Assembly: GCA_947589305.1 (NCBI GenBank)
Contig: CANQAP010000009.1
Span: 1-64,000, forward strand
DNA: 64,000 bases
From: an uncultured Lachnospiraceae bacterium
GTDB lineage: Bacteria; Bacillota; Clostridia; Lachnospirales; Lachnospiraceae
Direction of reading: 5' to 3'
Shown here: positions 55,190 through 64,000 of the stretch, one piece after another
Numbering within the stretch: the first letter of the stretch is position 1
Layout: every line of letters starts with the position of its first letter
Made by a program: the position numbers and the translations under genes
Notes under the pieces: model-generated
The model's database searches: none
Told to the model about the DNA's origin: nothing
What the model saw: the letters and a program-made list of their open reading frames with translations, nothing else

Positions 55190-55224
55190 AAGGAAACATG
55201 ATCGATCTCATAAGCAAACAGAAC

Positions 55225-55560
55225 TGAGAGGGGCGACAAGCGGATTTAGCACATTGAAAAGTTTTTTAGAAGTATTCATGCACGAAACTTTTATATAAAG
55301 GGGGAGTACTTTTGGCAATGTTGCGAGTCCCCGAAACTTACGGTGTATCTGCCGGCAAAGGGTACACCCCTGATGGAGGGCGGCACTAAAGAAATATCTA
55401 AGAGTCTGACCAAATAAAACAGACGGAACGGATCCGGAAAAAAAGAGGCTTTGGAAAAGACGGCGGAAAACAGTCTGTAAAGTGCCAGACATAGAGAGAA
55501 AAACAGAATGATCGGATAATATATTATTAGAAAAGCCCTGTGGATAGCAGGGCTTTTTTA
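55225..55560 (+). ncRNA. Candidate structured noncoding RNA downstream of ptsI
   Basis: No protein fits here, yet the sequence folds into many helices: AAAAGTTT/AAACTTTT (55257-55264 with 55285-55292), GGGGA/TCCCC (55301-55305, 55328-55332), TGCCG/CGGCA (55350-55354, 55381-55385), GTCTG/CAGAC (55404-55408, 55420-55424), CTTT..AGAC/GTCT..AAAG (55449-55482), and a terminator hairpin at 55531-55557 with a T-run. A long-range GGCACT/AGTGCC pairing (55382-55387 with 55481-55486) competes with one helix. Large size, multibranch shape and terminator resemble structured RNA classes of Bacillota such as the raiA motif; that resemblance is a memory-based impression. It could be a separate transcript or a processed 3' end of the fru mRNA. 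Confidence 0.6.
55531..55560 (+). terminator. Terminator of the RNA candidate / fru operon
   Basis: AAAAGCCCTG (55531-55540) pairs with CAGGGCTTTT (55548-55557), 7-base loop, followed by further T residues on the plus strand. Confidence 0.92.
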
Positions 55561-56085
55561 ATATCGCCATATAGGTATGATAAGAATATAGAGTCATTTT
55601 TTAATTTGGTTAATCATTTTGGGAAAATGATTCGTTATTATATGATAGAAAGTCCAGAAAAGAGATGATACGAGCGTTTAACTTGCTTGTTAAAATTGAA
55701 TTTAATGAAAGCGAGTTAAACAGAGATATACTCGTTTAAAATATGGTATTTATTGTATTATGGTTATATTAGAGCTAACCCAAAGCAAAATACATGAAAA
55801 ACCAGCATGTCCTCAGGCAATCTGTGTTGTATAGGAAACAGAAAATATATAGTTTTAGAGGAGCAGGGTGAACTTCTTACTTTTTACACATGATATATTA
55901 AAAAGTCCACCGAAAAAATAGGAAGATCAAAGATCATCAATTCTAACAGACATTAGTATTCTAACTTAACATAATGAATAACATCGTTAGGGAAAAACAT
56001 TTGACGGTAATAATGAGAATCTGATATAATACGCTTGATTTTATATAACTATAAAGGAGCTGCCTTATTTTAGGCTTTAAATCTG
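55561..56085. promoter_or_regulatory. AT-rich intergenic region with algI promoter
   Basis: No gene visible for over 400 bp. A promoter is present near the end: TTGACG at 56001-56006, 18-bp spacer, TATAAT at 56025-56030. AAGGAG at 56053-56058 is unusually far (about 28 bases) from the ATG at 56086. Confidence 0.6.
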
Positions 56086-57483
56086 ATGGTATTTAGTTCA
56101 GCTGTATTTTTGTTTTTGTTTGGACCGATAACTTTTATCTTGAATTTCTTTATTAAAGATAAATACTCCAATATATTGTTATTAGCAGCAAGTCTTATAT
56201 TTTATGCGTGGGGTGAACCTGTTTTAGTTTTGGTTATGCTTGCTTCAATCATAATAAATTGGGTAGTTGGACAAGTGGTTGGTGGGGCTGTTGGAATAAA
56301 GAAGAAAGCTGCTTTAGTAATAGGTATTATTTGTGATTTAGGCATATTAGGATACTATAAGTATGCAGGATTTATTATTGCGTTGTTAAATAGTCTTTTT
56401 CACAACAATATATTTACGGTCCCACAGATTAATCTTCCAATCGGAATTTCTTTTTTCACATTTCAGGCAATTTCTTACATAGTAGATGTATACCGGAATG
56501 AAATTGAAACATCATCTAAATTAGTAAACACGGCATTATATATCTCCTTTTTTCCTCAATTAATTGCAGGACCGATTGTCAAATACAAAGATATTAATAA
56601 ACAAATTGAAAAAAGAAAAATAACTGGTGAAAAGGTTTCTTATGGATTCAGAAGATTTATTTATGGACTGTCTAAAAAGGTACTGATTTCTAATGTGTTG
56701 GGATTATGTGTTGATACAATTTACGCATATGATATAGCGCAAATTGATTGCAGAGCAGCTTGGATTGGTGCATTGGCTTATACTCTTCAGATTTATTATG
56801 ACTTTTCGGGTTATTCCGATATGGCAATTGGTTTGGGGAAAATGTTTGGATTTGATATATTGGAAAACTTCAATTACCCATATATGTCAAGATCAATAAC
56901 AGAATTTTGGAGAAGATGGCACATCTCACTGGGATCATGGTTCAGAGAATATTTATATATTCCATTAGGAGGAAATAGAAAGGGAACGGTCCGTACATAT
57001 ATCAATTTGATAATTGTTTTCTTTTTTACGGGACTATGGCACGGAGCTGAGATTTCCTTTGTTGTCTGGGGACTGTTTCATGTCTTCTTTTCAATTATAG
57101 AAAGAATTGGGTTTCAAAAAGTTTTAGATAAGTCACATTTCTTGTCCCTACTTTATTGTTTTATTATTGTGAATTTAGGATGGGTATTTTTCAGGGCTGA
57201 TAATACAATTTCAGCAATCAGATATCTTGCACGAATGATTCTGCCGTGGAGATATGCCGATGTATCGTTACCTACTTGGAATTACATGGATCATAAAACG
57301 ATTTTTATAGCAATATGTGGGGGAATAGGTATGGGATTTTTACAGACTTTAATTCCAGACAAATTGGCTGACAAATGGAAAAATTCAGCCATAGAATCAA
57401 TTTATTTAATAATATTATTGATTTTATGTTTGGCTTCAGTGGCTAGTGATACTTACAATCCGTTTATATATTTTCAGTTCTAG
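56086..57483 (+). CDS. MBOAT family O-acyltransferase (AlgI-like)
   Basis: A 465-residue membrane-bound O-acyltransferase of the AlgI/DltB group, which passes acetyl groups across the membrane for O-acetylation of an exported polysaccharide. The signature segments are present: FQLIAGPIVKY-type motif (FFPQLIAGPIVKY), YYDFSGYSDMAIGLG, WRRWHISLGSWFREY and the catalytic His319 in TGLWHGAEISF. About eleven membrane helices. The protein is in an operon with a DHHW-type partner 11 bp downstream. No glycan synthase is in the window. The start ATG 56086 has a poorly placed ribosome site. Confidence 0.92.
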   Translation: MVFSSAVFLFLFGPITFILNFFIKDKYSNILLLAASLIFYAWGEPVLVLVMLASIIINWVVGQVVGGAVGIKKKAALVIGIICDLGILGYYKYAGFIIALLNSLFHNNIFTVPQINLPIGISFFTFQAISYIVDVYRNEIETSSKLVNTALYISFFPQLIAGPIVKYKDINKQIEKRKITGEKVSYGFRRFIYGLSKKVLISNVLGLCVDTIYAYDIAQIDCRAAWIGALAYTLQIYYDFSGYSDMAIGLGKMFGFDILENFNYPYMSRSITEFWRRWHISLGSWFREYLYIPLGGNRKGTVRTYINLIIVFFFTGLWHGAEISFVVWGLFHVFFSIIERIGFQKVLDKSHFLSLLYCFIIVNLGWVFFRADNTISAIRYLARMILPWRYADVSLPTWNYMDHKTIFIAICGGIGMGFLQTLIPDKLADKWKNSAIESIYLIILLILCLASVASDTYNPFIYFQF

Positions 57484-57494
57484 GAGGCGGTGCT

Positions 57495-58610
57495 ATGCAG
57501 AGTAAGAGAATTGGATCAAAAATTATGATTGCCACTTTTGTAATTTTTGTTTGTTGTTCATGGGGATGGTGGTTTTTGCCGGATGAATTCATCAATTCTT
57601 TAAATAATGAAAATAGGACGTTGGCGACTCGGCCAACACTTTCGGTTGATAATTATACCACTTTCCCTGAAGAATATGAGGCATATTATAATGATAATTT
57701 ACCGTTTAGAGACATTTTGGTCAAAATTAATTCTTCTATTGATTATTTCGTTTTCAAAAAATCTGCAGCAGATACGAATGTGATTGTGGGGAAGGATAAT
57801 TGGTTATTTTATGGAAATACGAGTGATGGCGACCCGCTTGGCGCTTATCAAGGTGAACTTTTTACCGAAGAAGAATTACAGAACATTGCACAAAACTGTG
57901 TCGACACAGAACAATTCTTAAGTGATCGTGGAAAAGAATTTGTTATTTTTATCGCACCGAACAAAGAACGTATATATTCTGAATTTATGCCTGAACAGTA
58001 TGGAGAACCGGCTGATATGTATAAAACCCTGCAACTTGTTCAATATTTGCGTGAAAACACGGATCTTCGTATAGTATATCCGTATGATGAACTGATAGCG
58101 GCAAAAAATGAGCTGTCTCAAAATATTTACTATAAAACGGATACGCATTGGAATTGGATTGGCGGCTATGTGGGAGCATCGGCATTATTGGACGAATTGG
58201 GGATAGATATGCCAGATATTACCAGTGACGAATTAGAAATTATCGCGGGAGATGAAACATCAGGTGATTTGGCAAGAATGCTTGATATGAATGATATACT
58301 AAAAAGTAAAGAGTATGAATATAGTGTTGTGGGATATAATAATCACAACATGGAAACAATTGAATCGGATTTTTCTACCGTAATTCGTCAGCATGCGGAA
58401 GATGCCGATCCAAGAAAAGTATATGTGTACAGGGATTCTTTTGCATCCTTTATGGCAATTTATATTGGATCACAGTTTAACGATTGTTATATGCGGTATC
58501 ATGAAACATATTCATATGATGATTTTGTTCAAGAAGACCCGGATATATTTATTTATGAAACGGTAGAAAGATATGTTGATCGATTAGGGACATTTTCTAT
58601 TCAGCAATAG
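57495..58610 (+). CDS. DHHW/AlgX-like SGNH protein, partner of AlgI
   Basis: A 371-residue protein with one N-terminal membrane helix (residues about 10-27, IMIATFVIFVCCSWGWWFLP) and an extracytoplasmic SGNH-hydrolase-like domain of the DHHW (AlgJ/AlgX) family. The family triad region is visible: TDTHWNWIGGYVGA (Asp-x-His) and YRDSFASFM with the Ser. Such proteins take the acetyl group from the MBOAT partner and load it on the polymer. GGAGG lies just before ATG 57495, 11 bp after the algI-type gene, so the two form an operon. Confidence 0.88.
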   Translation: MQSKRIGSKIMIATFVIFVCCSWGWWFLPDEFINSLNNENRTLATRPTLSVDNYTTFPEEYEAYYNDNLPFRDILVKINSSIDYFVFKKSAADTNVIVGKDNWLFYGNTSDGDPLGAYQGELFTEEELQNIAQNCVDTEQFLSDRGKEFVIFIAPNKERIYSEFMPEQYGEPADMYKTLQLVQYLRENTDLRIVYPYDELIAAKNELSQNIYYKTDTHWNWIGGYVGASALLDELGIDMPDITSDELEIIAGDETSGDLARMLDMNDILKSKEYEYSVVGYNNHNMETIESDFSTVIRQHAEDADPRKVYVYRDSFASFMAIYIGSQFNDCYMRYHETYSYDDFVQEDPDIFIYETVERYVDRLGTFSIQQ

Positions 58611-59623
58611 CGCTAAAGTGTGAAGTTATATGGAAATTCGTGTATATAGGATCAATAGTTTTTCGCAAAAATAATTTTAATTGTCTAGTATTTGGCGGTT
58701 ACTTGACAAAGCAATCAGATGGAATCCCATTTCCCGGATCGTCTAGGTGTTCCATGCTTATGTACTTTCTGGTCTTTCACTGGGTAATAGTCACGGAGGA
58801 GGTTATTCAATATCTAAAGAGGAGTAAAAACACCCTATTTGAAGGATATGAGGGAAGAAATTGTAGAAATCGGTTGAAATGTGATGTTGGAAACGGTACA
58901 TTATAGAACGATGGAAATGTGGATGTATTAATAACAGCAATATACAATATTGAAACAAGGATATTATTTTTGTTCATATGCGGTGCATCATTTTCTGATA
59001 TGAAGTATTTCGCAATTACAGCAGTCATGCTTGCGATATTGTTCCTGATAAGCTAAATAGTAGCCAACAGGAAAAATGCTGAAAAGATCGAGCATATTGA
59101 ATAGCTTTTGACATGTCCGTCTGTAAACGGAAAGTTAACTGAAGGAAAGAGGATGCCTGTCTTTTTCGGAAGGGAAATACAAATTCCTTTGTAGACAAAC
59201 GCCATAGTGTATAATTAACAAAAAGCATATGGTGTACCGTTCCATAATCCTTTGACTGATACAGATGAAGCTGCTGTTTCAGAATTTTACAACATCGCCG
59301 TGACAAGAATTGTTTAGTGCAACAGAGTTGATACTCGCTATTCACTAGAAAGTGTTTTTTTGGATGGAAGGCTACTTCCGGAGCAAGTAAGTTTTCGCAA
59401 CTACAGAATGGGAGACAGAGACTTAATGTCATTCAGCGAATCAAATAAGAGAAAAAAGACAGGAGAATGTTCAAGATAAGAGAACATTCTTTTGTTATGA
59501 TAGTATCAACAGTGAAAACAAACCACTGTTATGCAGGTGTGACAATAGGCATTTCTATGAAAATGAGCGTAATTATGGTATAATAATAATTGAATAAATT
59601 TCGATTTTATGCAAGGTTAATTT
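58611..59623. other. Long gene-poor stretch with scattered remnants
   Basis: About 1 kb without a credible gene. Short open segments exist, for example a 48-residue frame at about 58906-59054 ending in FAITAVMLAILFLIS (one hydrophobic segment), and one at about 59311-59475 (VDTRYSLESVFLDGRLLPEQ), but none has a start with ribosome binding site and none is recognisable. It appears to be decayed coding DNA. Confidence 0.4.
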
Positions 59624-59864
59624 GTGTTGTTTGGAGAAACTGTTGTAGAGTCAGAGGTTGATGAATTCAAGGCAATTTCCGAAAAACTTGAGACCATAAA
59701 TCTGCAAATTGCACATAGAAAGGAAATGAGGCAAAAAGTAATTCGTTGGCTATTGATTTCATTTTGTGTGATTATAGTGGTCGTTCGTTAGAGTAGCAGC
59801 GTTTGCTTTGATTGCGGCAATCGTTGGAATTTGTTTGGCACGGAAAAATGTGAGTGTTCTGTAA
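59624..59864 (+). pseudogene. Frameshifted small membrane protein gene
   Basis: A GTG start at 59624 opens a 55-codon frame (VLFGETVVESEVDEFKAISE, then a hydrophobic RWLLISFCVIIVVV) that stops at 59789. Shifting frame just there continues as VAAFALIAAIVGICLARKNV to a stop at 59864, giving a probable original protein of about 80 residues with a helical coiled N-terminus and two membrane helices. It lies directly upstream of the SdpI-like gene and may have been its operon partner. Family not recognised. Confidence 0.4.
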
Positions 59865-59892
59865 GTCGGCGTTTGCAAAGGAGGATAAATGG

Positions 59893-60270
59893 ATGGGATT
59901 TTGGATATTTATGTTGTTTATGGATTTACTGATTCCATTGACAATGGTTGGTTTGGGTAAACGGTTCATGAAAAAATCTCCCAAAAACATTAACCCCTTA
60001 TTTGGATATAGAACAACGATGTCAATGAAAAACAATGATACATGGGAATTTGCACATAGGTATTGCGGAAAGCTATGGTTTAGATGCGGGTTAATATTAT
60101 TGCCATTATCGATTGTTCCTCTCATATTTGTGTTCAACAAAGGAGCAGATATAATTGGAACTGTTGGGGACATTGTTTGCGCGGTGCAGCTTGTTCCGCT
60201 CATTGGGTCAATTTTCCCCACAGAAGCTGCATTGAAAAAGACATTTGATAAAAATGGGAATCGCCGTTAA
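59893..60270 (+). CDS. SdpI-like membrane protein
   Basis: A 125-residue protein of the SdpI/YfhL type with three membrane helices (FWIFMLFMDLLIPLTMVGL, LILLPLSIVPLIFVF and VGDIVCAVQLVPLIGSIF). The family motif GYRTTMSMKNNDTWEFAHRY after the first helix is intact. In Bacillus, SdpI gives immunity to the SdpC killing factor and senses it; many family members have unknown roles. ATG 59893 has AAAGGAGG (59878-59885) seven bases upstream, favouring it over the in-frame ATG 59854. No SdpC-like toxin gene was seen. Confidence 0.78.
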   Translation: MGFWIFMLFMDLLIPLTMVGLGKRFMKKSPKNINPLFGYRTTMSMKNNDTWEFAHRYCGKLWFRCGLILLPLSIVPLIFVFNKGADIIGTVGDIVCAVQLVPLIGSIFPTEAALKKTFDKNGNRR

Positions 60271-60397
60271 TTTTCCGTTTGATGGGAAATTGTAGAGAAC
60301 GAAAAACCGAAGTTTTTTAAGAGAAGAATGATCAATGAGTAGAATATGATCATACAGTCCTGTAGTATGAAACATCTGGACAGATACGGAGAAATTT

Positions 60398-60937
60398 ATG
60401 CAGATTAAAAGAATCGAAGCGAATAACCGGGATCTTAATAAAGTAAAAGAAATAAATGACGAGGCTTTTCCGTCAGTGGAACGTATGAGCGTCGAAGAAA
60501 TGTTTACATTTCCTATCAATTCCGAAGTAATAGGTTTTTATAATGCGGAAACCCTAATCGGATTCTCGCTTCTGTTATTCAACACGGAAACCGTTTTTTT
60601 GGTTTTATTAGCCATTGATAAGCGTTATCGTGGAAATGGATATGGTTCAAAGGCGTTGAAATCCATTCTTTCAAATTATCCAGAAAAACAGGTGGTTCTT
60701 GATTTTGAGGAAGTGGTACAGACAGCAATTAATTACGAACAAAGAGCATCGAGGAAGCGGTTTTATTTAAGAAACGGATTCCATGAAACAGGTCGGTTTA
60801 CGGTGCTTTTTCATGAAAAGTATGAAGTAGTATGCTCCAAAGAAGCTTTGAATGAAAACAGTTTGAACGAAGTGCTGTTTGCGATTCATCAGCATACGCC
60901 TGAGTTTGAGGAAAGACTGCAATCATTTCCCGTTTGA
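60398..60937 (+). CDS. GNAT family N-acetyltransferase
   Basis: A 179-residue GNAT protein. The CoA-binding segment is LLAIDKRYRGNGYGSKAL (R-G-N-G-Y-G), preceded by the conserved beta strand ETVFLVLLAI. Motif B is RKRFYLRNGF. It resembles acetyltransferases that act on small molecules; substrate unknown. GGAG precedes ATG 60398. It stands alone between the SdpI-like and LysR genes. Confidence 0.82.
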   Translation: MQIKRIEANNRDLNKVKEINDEAFPSVERMSVEEMFTFPINSEVIGFYNAETLIGFSLLLFNTETVFLVLLAIDKRYRGNGYGSKALKSILSNYPEKQVVLDFEEVVQTAINYEQRASRKRFYLRNGFHETGRFTVLFHEKYEVVCSKEALNENSLNEVLFAIHQHTPEFEERLQSFPV

Positions 60938-61094
60938 CGGAAAGGGGTAAAACAAAAAATCAGGATTTTCCTATTGCCGAAGAAGAATGGTTTGCATTTA
61001 AAGATCACTGCTATCATGGATCATCTCTTGCAGATGCGAACATCTGTGATCAAACAACATCGAAAGGTAGACAGAAAAGAGGTGGAGGATGCCT

Positions 61095-62003
61095 ATGAAC
61101 ATTAATAACATCAATTTTACATCTTTTATTCGTGTGGCAGAGGCTGGCAGCTTTAACAAGGCGGCAGAGGATCTGCACATTACTTCCACTGCATTGATCA
61201 AGCAGATCAATCTGCTGGAAAGCGATCTGGAAATACGGCTTTTTGATCGAACCCATAGGGGGATCACACTGACAAAAGCTGGCGAGTCGCTTTATAAAGA
61301 TGCGAAATATATCACGGAATACTGCATGGAAGCAGTTGCCCGCGCCAGAAGTGCAGAACGGACGCAGGAGCAGGTGATCCGTATCGGAACTTCTCCCATT
61401 ATGCCGGCACAGATGCTGATGGATCTGTGGCCGAAGATCCATGAACATTGTTCTGATGTGAGTTTTAAGCTGGTTCCTTTTGAAAATACATCGGACAATG
61501 CAAGGGAAATCCTGAAAAATTTGGGGCGGAATATTGATGTGGTGACCGGCTTTGTAGATGAGCTTTTGATGGAGCAGAGAAACTGCAGAGGGCTATTGAT
61601 CGAAAATGAACCGCTCTGCTGTGCGGTACCGGTTTCTCATCCGCTCGTGGGGAAGGAGAAGCTTTCGGTGCAAGACCTGTACGGACAAGATCTGATGATG
61701 ATCCATCGGGGATGGTGCCATCACATGGATGATTTGAGGGACGACCTGACGGAACACCATCCACAGATCAACCTCGTGAATTTTGATCTGTATGATGTGG
61801 GCGTTTTCAATCAGTGTGAACAGAATCAGGATATTCTGGTCGTGATTAAAAGTTGGAGCATGGTGCATCCTTTGATGAAAGTCATACCGGTGGAGTGGGA
61901 TCATGTCATGCCGGTAGGGATTTTGTATTCTCCACAGCCAACGAAGGTGGTCAGCCGTTTCCTATCCGCGCTGGAAAAGGTGCTGGATTCCCTTAGGCAA
62001 TAG
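61095..62003 (+). CDS. LysR family transcriptional regulator
   Basis: A 302-residue LTTR. HTH: FTSFIRVAEAGSFNKAAEDL and ITSTALIKQINLLESDLEIR, then the co-inducer domain beginning VIRIGTSPIMPAQMLMDLWP. The start is ATG 61095, seven bases after GGTGGAGG; ATG 61089 overlaps that site. It precedes, in the same direction, a secreted esterase gene, but a UUCG-loop terminator at 62046-62078 separates them. Inducer and targets unknown. Confidence 0.9.
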   Translation: MNINNINFTSFIRVAEAGSFNKAAEDLHITSTALIKQINLLESDLEIRLFDRTHRGITLTKAGESLYKDAKYITEYCMEAVARARSAERTQEQVIRIGTSPIMPAQMLMDLWPKIHEHCSDVSFKLVPFENTSDNAREILKNLGRNIDVVTGFVDELLMEQRNCRGLLIENEPLCCAVPVSHPLVGKEKLSVQDLYGQDLMMIHRGWCHHMDDLRDDLTEHHPQINLVNFDLYDVGVFNQCEQNQDILVVIKSWSMVHPLMKVIPVEWDHVMPVGILYSPQPTKVVSRFLSALEKVLDSLRQ

Positions 62004-62045
62004 AAAAGCGTTTGAGTTGCAACCACTGGTTATAACTGATAAACG

Positions 62046-62078
62046 AATCGAGACTTCTTCGGAAGTCTCGATTTTTTT
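62046..62078 (+). terminator. Terminator with cUUCGg tetraloop after lysR
   Basis: A perfect 12-bp stem AATCGAGACTTC (62046-62057) with GAAGTCTCGATT (62062-62073) closes a TTCG loop and is followed by a T-run. Confidence 0.95.
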
Positions 62079-62103
62079 ATAATGAAATACAGAGGTGATG
62101 TCA

Positions 62104-64000
62104 ATGAAACGACTTTTTGGAATAGGTCTGGCTGCCTTGTTCCTTGTGATCTTAGTTTGTGCCTGTGGCAGAGAGGTGACCGGGGTACAGGATGATCCTG
62201 CGGAATCCGTCCCTCCCTCCACATCCGCAGACGAGCTGGAAAATAGCGGTCAATCTGCCGCAGACGATGAAACAGGAGTGGGTGACATGGAGATTCCCCA
62301 GACAGGTTTTACAGAAGCAGTACCGATGGAATATACACAGGCGTCCGATGAACAGGGCAGTATTGTATGCTTGGACTATGAGTCGGAGGATTATGTCCGA
62401 GACGGTTCTGCCATCACAAAAACAGCCTATGTATATACGCCCTATGGCTACGATGAGACGGACACGACGACAAGGTATAACATCCTCTATCTCATGCACG
62501 GCTGGGGCGGTCACGCCGGAGAATATTTTGAATTTACGGAAACAAAGAATCTGTTTGACAATCTGATAGCAAACGGTGATATTCCTCCACTCATTATTGT
62601 TTCCGTTACGTTTTACAACGAAAATAGCAGCACGGATTTCAATGATTCTATTGAAGAATTACGGGCATTTCATCAGGATTTTGAAGAACACCTGATGCCT
62701 GCGGTGGAAGATCAGTTTCATACTTATGCGAAGTCTACTTCATCGGAAGATCTGAAAGCATCCCGCGATCATCGGGCGTTTGGCGGTTTTTCTCTTGGTT
62801 CAGTCACAACATGGCTTCAGTTCTGCTATGATTACGATTATATCCGCTGGTTTCTCCCTATAAGTGGTTCCTGCTGGTATTACGGGACTTACGGAGATTT
62901 TCAGTATGAAAAGAATGTAGATTTTATCGAGCAGTTGATTGAAGATGAAAACCTTGAGGAACGGGGATACTTTATTTATCACGCTGTCGGCACAGAAGAC
63001 GCGGTAAAGAGCCAATCAATCAATATGGCGGAGGAAATGCTGACACGGGATATTTTTACGCCGGATCATTATGTATTTTATCAGAAGGACGGTGGCTACC
63101 ATGATTTTAACGCTGTACAGGAGTACCTCTACAATGCACTTCCGTTGTTTTTCTGGGAGCAAAGCGATGTTTCTGAAAATATGCTGATAAACGGTCAGAT
63201 CTTTACAACCGATACCGCCATAGCGGATGTGATAAACGATCCGGCTTTCGGAACATATGGAAGGCTTATTTTTCCTGTGGACAGTGGATATTATAGCGGT
63301 GAGACGCTGGGTGATCTTCGCCTGACATGGTACTCAGAATTAGACCCGGATAAAACAGTGGAAATCGTAAACTACATGAAATCCCACGCAGAGGCGGGTG
63401 AGACTATCTTTTATGATATTTATACCGACGAGGAAAAAGCGGAAGACCCCGGTAAGGAAAACACGGGACTGTTCTTTTTTAGGGGAGATCCCGGTGCAAA
63501 GTTTGCCGTGTGTAATGCAGGAGGCGGTTTTGCCTATGTAGGTGCGATGCACGACAGCTTTCCACACGCACTGAAGCTTTCCAAAATGGGTTATAACGCC
63601 TTTGCGCTCATTTACCGTCCCGGTTGGGACACGGCTATGGAGGATTTGGCACGGGCGATTAGTTTTATTTTTGAACATGCGGATGAACTGGAGGTAGACA
63701 CTGACTGTTATTCTCTGTGGGGCGGTTCGGCAGGCGCACGAATGGCAGCCGATGTGGGTTCATACGGTACGGCATATTTCGGCGGTGATGATCTGCCGCA
63801 AGCCGGATGCGTTGTCATGCAGTACACAGGTCACAGTGAATGGCAGAAAACCGATCCGTCCACCTACGTCTGCGTCGGAACAAGTGATGGCATTGCGAAC
63901 TGGCGCACGATGCAAAGACGAATCGATGCGATGTCCGCAGTGGGCATTCCCACAGAGTTTCACGTCTATGAGGGTCTTTCCCATGGTTTTGGGCTGGGGA
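62104..64000 (+). CDS. Secreted lipoprotein with two alpha/beta-hydrolase (esterase) domains, 3'-truncated
   Basis: An open frame of 632 codons running off the window. The N-terminus is a lipoprotein signal (MKRLFGIGLAALFLVILVCA then Cys in the lipobox VCAC), so it is membrane-tethered outside. A Pro/Ser/Glu-rich linker follows. Domain 1 is esterase-D/feruloyl-esterase-like: YLMHGWGGHAGEYF, nucleophile Ser in GGFSLGSVTTW, and a His in YHDFNAVQEYLYNALP. Domain 2, from about residue 440, is another alpha/beta hydrolase (BD-FAE/acetylesterase-like) with LWGGSAGARMA as nucleophile elbow and SHGFGLG at the very end carrying the catalytic His. GAGGTGATG is near the ATG. Such tandem esterases debranch acetylated or feruloylated plant xylan. 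Confidence 0.85.
   Translation, partial: MKRLFGIGLAALFLVILVCACGREVTGVQDDPAESVPPSTSADELENSGQSAADDETGVGDMEIPQTGFTEAVPMEYTQASDEQGSIVCLDYESEDYVRDGSAITKTAYVYTPYGYDETDTTTRYNILYLMHGWGGHAGEYFEFTETKNLFDNLIANGDIPPLIIVSVTFYNENSSTDFNDSIEELRAFHQDFEEHLMPAVEDQFHTYAKSTSSEDLKASRDHRAFGGFSLGSVTTWLQFCYDYDYIRWFLPISGSCWYYGTYGDFQYEKNVDFIEQLIEDENLEERGYFIYHAVGTEDAVKSQSINMAEEMLTRDIFTPDHYVFYQKDGGYHDFNAVQEYLYNALPLFFWEQSDVSENMLINGQIFTTDTAIADVINDPAFGTYGRLIFPVDSGYYSGETLGDLRLTWYSELDPDKTVEIVNYMKSHAEAGETIFYDIYTDEEKAEDPGKENTGLFFFRGDPGAKFAVCNAGGGFAYVGAMHDSFPHALKLSKMGYNAFALIYRPGWDTAMEDLARAISFIFEHADELEVDTDCYSLWGGSAGARMAADVGSYGTAYFGGDDLPQAGCVVMQYTGHSEWQKTDPSTYVCVGTSDGIANWRTMQRRIDAMSAVGIPTEFHVYEGLSHGFGLG

Noticed and set aside
55208..55597. 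A 129-residue minus-strand frame over the RNA candidate
   Set aside because: No start signal and no protein-like pattern; it contains the hairpins and terminator of the RNA region.
58640..58906. An 88-residue frame after the DHHW gene
   Set aside because: No ribosome binding site, odd composition, no recognisable segment; taken as decayed sequence.

Overview
The window looks like a chromosomal segment of a low-to-moderate GC Bacillota, most like a gut Clostridia/Lachnospiraceae genome. This is inferred from strong GGAGG-type ribosome binding sites, sigma-A promoters with 17-bp spacers, a cdaA/ybbR c-di-AMP operon, a type II-A CRISPR-Cas system and a fructose PTS operon. No rRNA or intact tRNA gene is visible, so genus is not claimed.

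Layout: 1-8.4 kb is an accessory, partly decayed zone with several GNAT acetyltransferases (some truncated), a multiply frameshifted hypothetical gene, an acyltransferase-3 membrane protein, a PPP-type phosphatase, a polysaccharide deacetylase and the tail of a LuxC-like acyl-CoA reductase. 8.4-14.6 kb holds a nucleotidyltransferase-fold protein, an AqpZ-type aquaporin, a PadR plus HAAS/DUF3887 pair, a LysR regulator divergent from an EamA transporter, and an ArsB/NhaD-type permease. 14.7-24.9 kb is a complete type II-A CRISPR locus: a tracrRNA on the minus strand, cas9-cas1-cas2-csn2 as an overlapping operon, a 65-bp leader ending in ATTTGAG, and an array of 61 repeats and 60 spacers.

25.0-28.7 kb is a c-di-AMP operon (two uncharacterised membrane proteins, cdaA, ybbR/cdaR). 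28.8-34.7 kb has glycogen/maltodextrin genes (GH13 amylase divergent from TetR and glgB), a SPOR-tailed cell-wall amidase and ung. 35.4-44.9 kb is a signalling and surface block: HTH protein, membrane Ser/Thr kinase with external leucine-rich repeats, sortase-anchored surface protein, hybrid histidine kinase and GGDEF protein. 45.1-48.0 kb is a GntR/ABC transporter operon, followed by cysteine synthase. 49.6-55.2 kb is a self-contained fructose PTS operon (fruR, fruK, fruA, its own HPr and EI). Just downstream, 55.23-55.56 kb holds an unannotated, helix-rich RNA candidate ending in an intrinsic terminator. 56.0-58.6 kb encodes an AlgI/DHHW exopolysaccharide O-acetylation pair. The end contains decayed sequence, an SdpI-like protein, a GNAT, a LysR regulator and a lipoprotein double esterase running off the window.

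The most notable items are the well-resolved tracrRNA/crRNA pairing in which the differences inside the upper duplex are G-U wobbles, two spacers that hit the same codons of two divergent target genes with only synonymous differences, and the structured RNA candidate downstream of ptsI.
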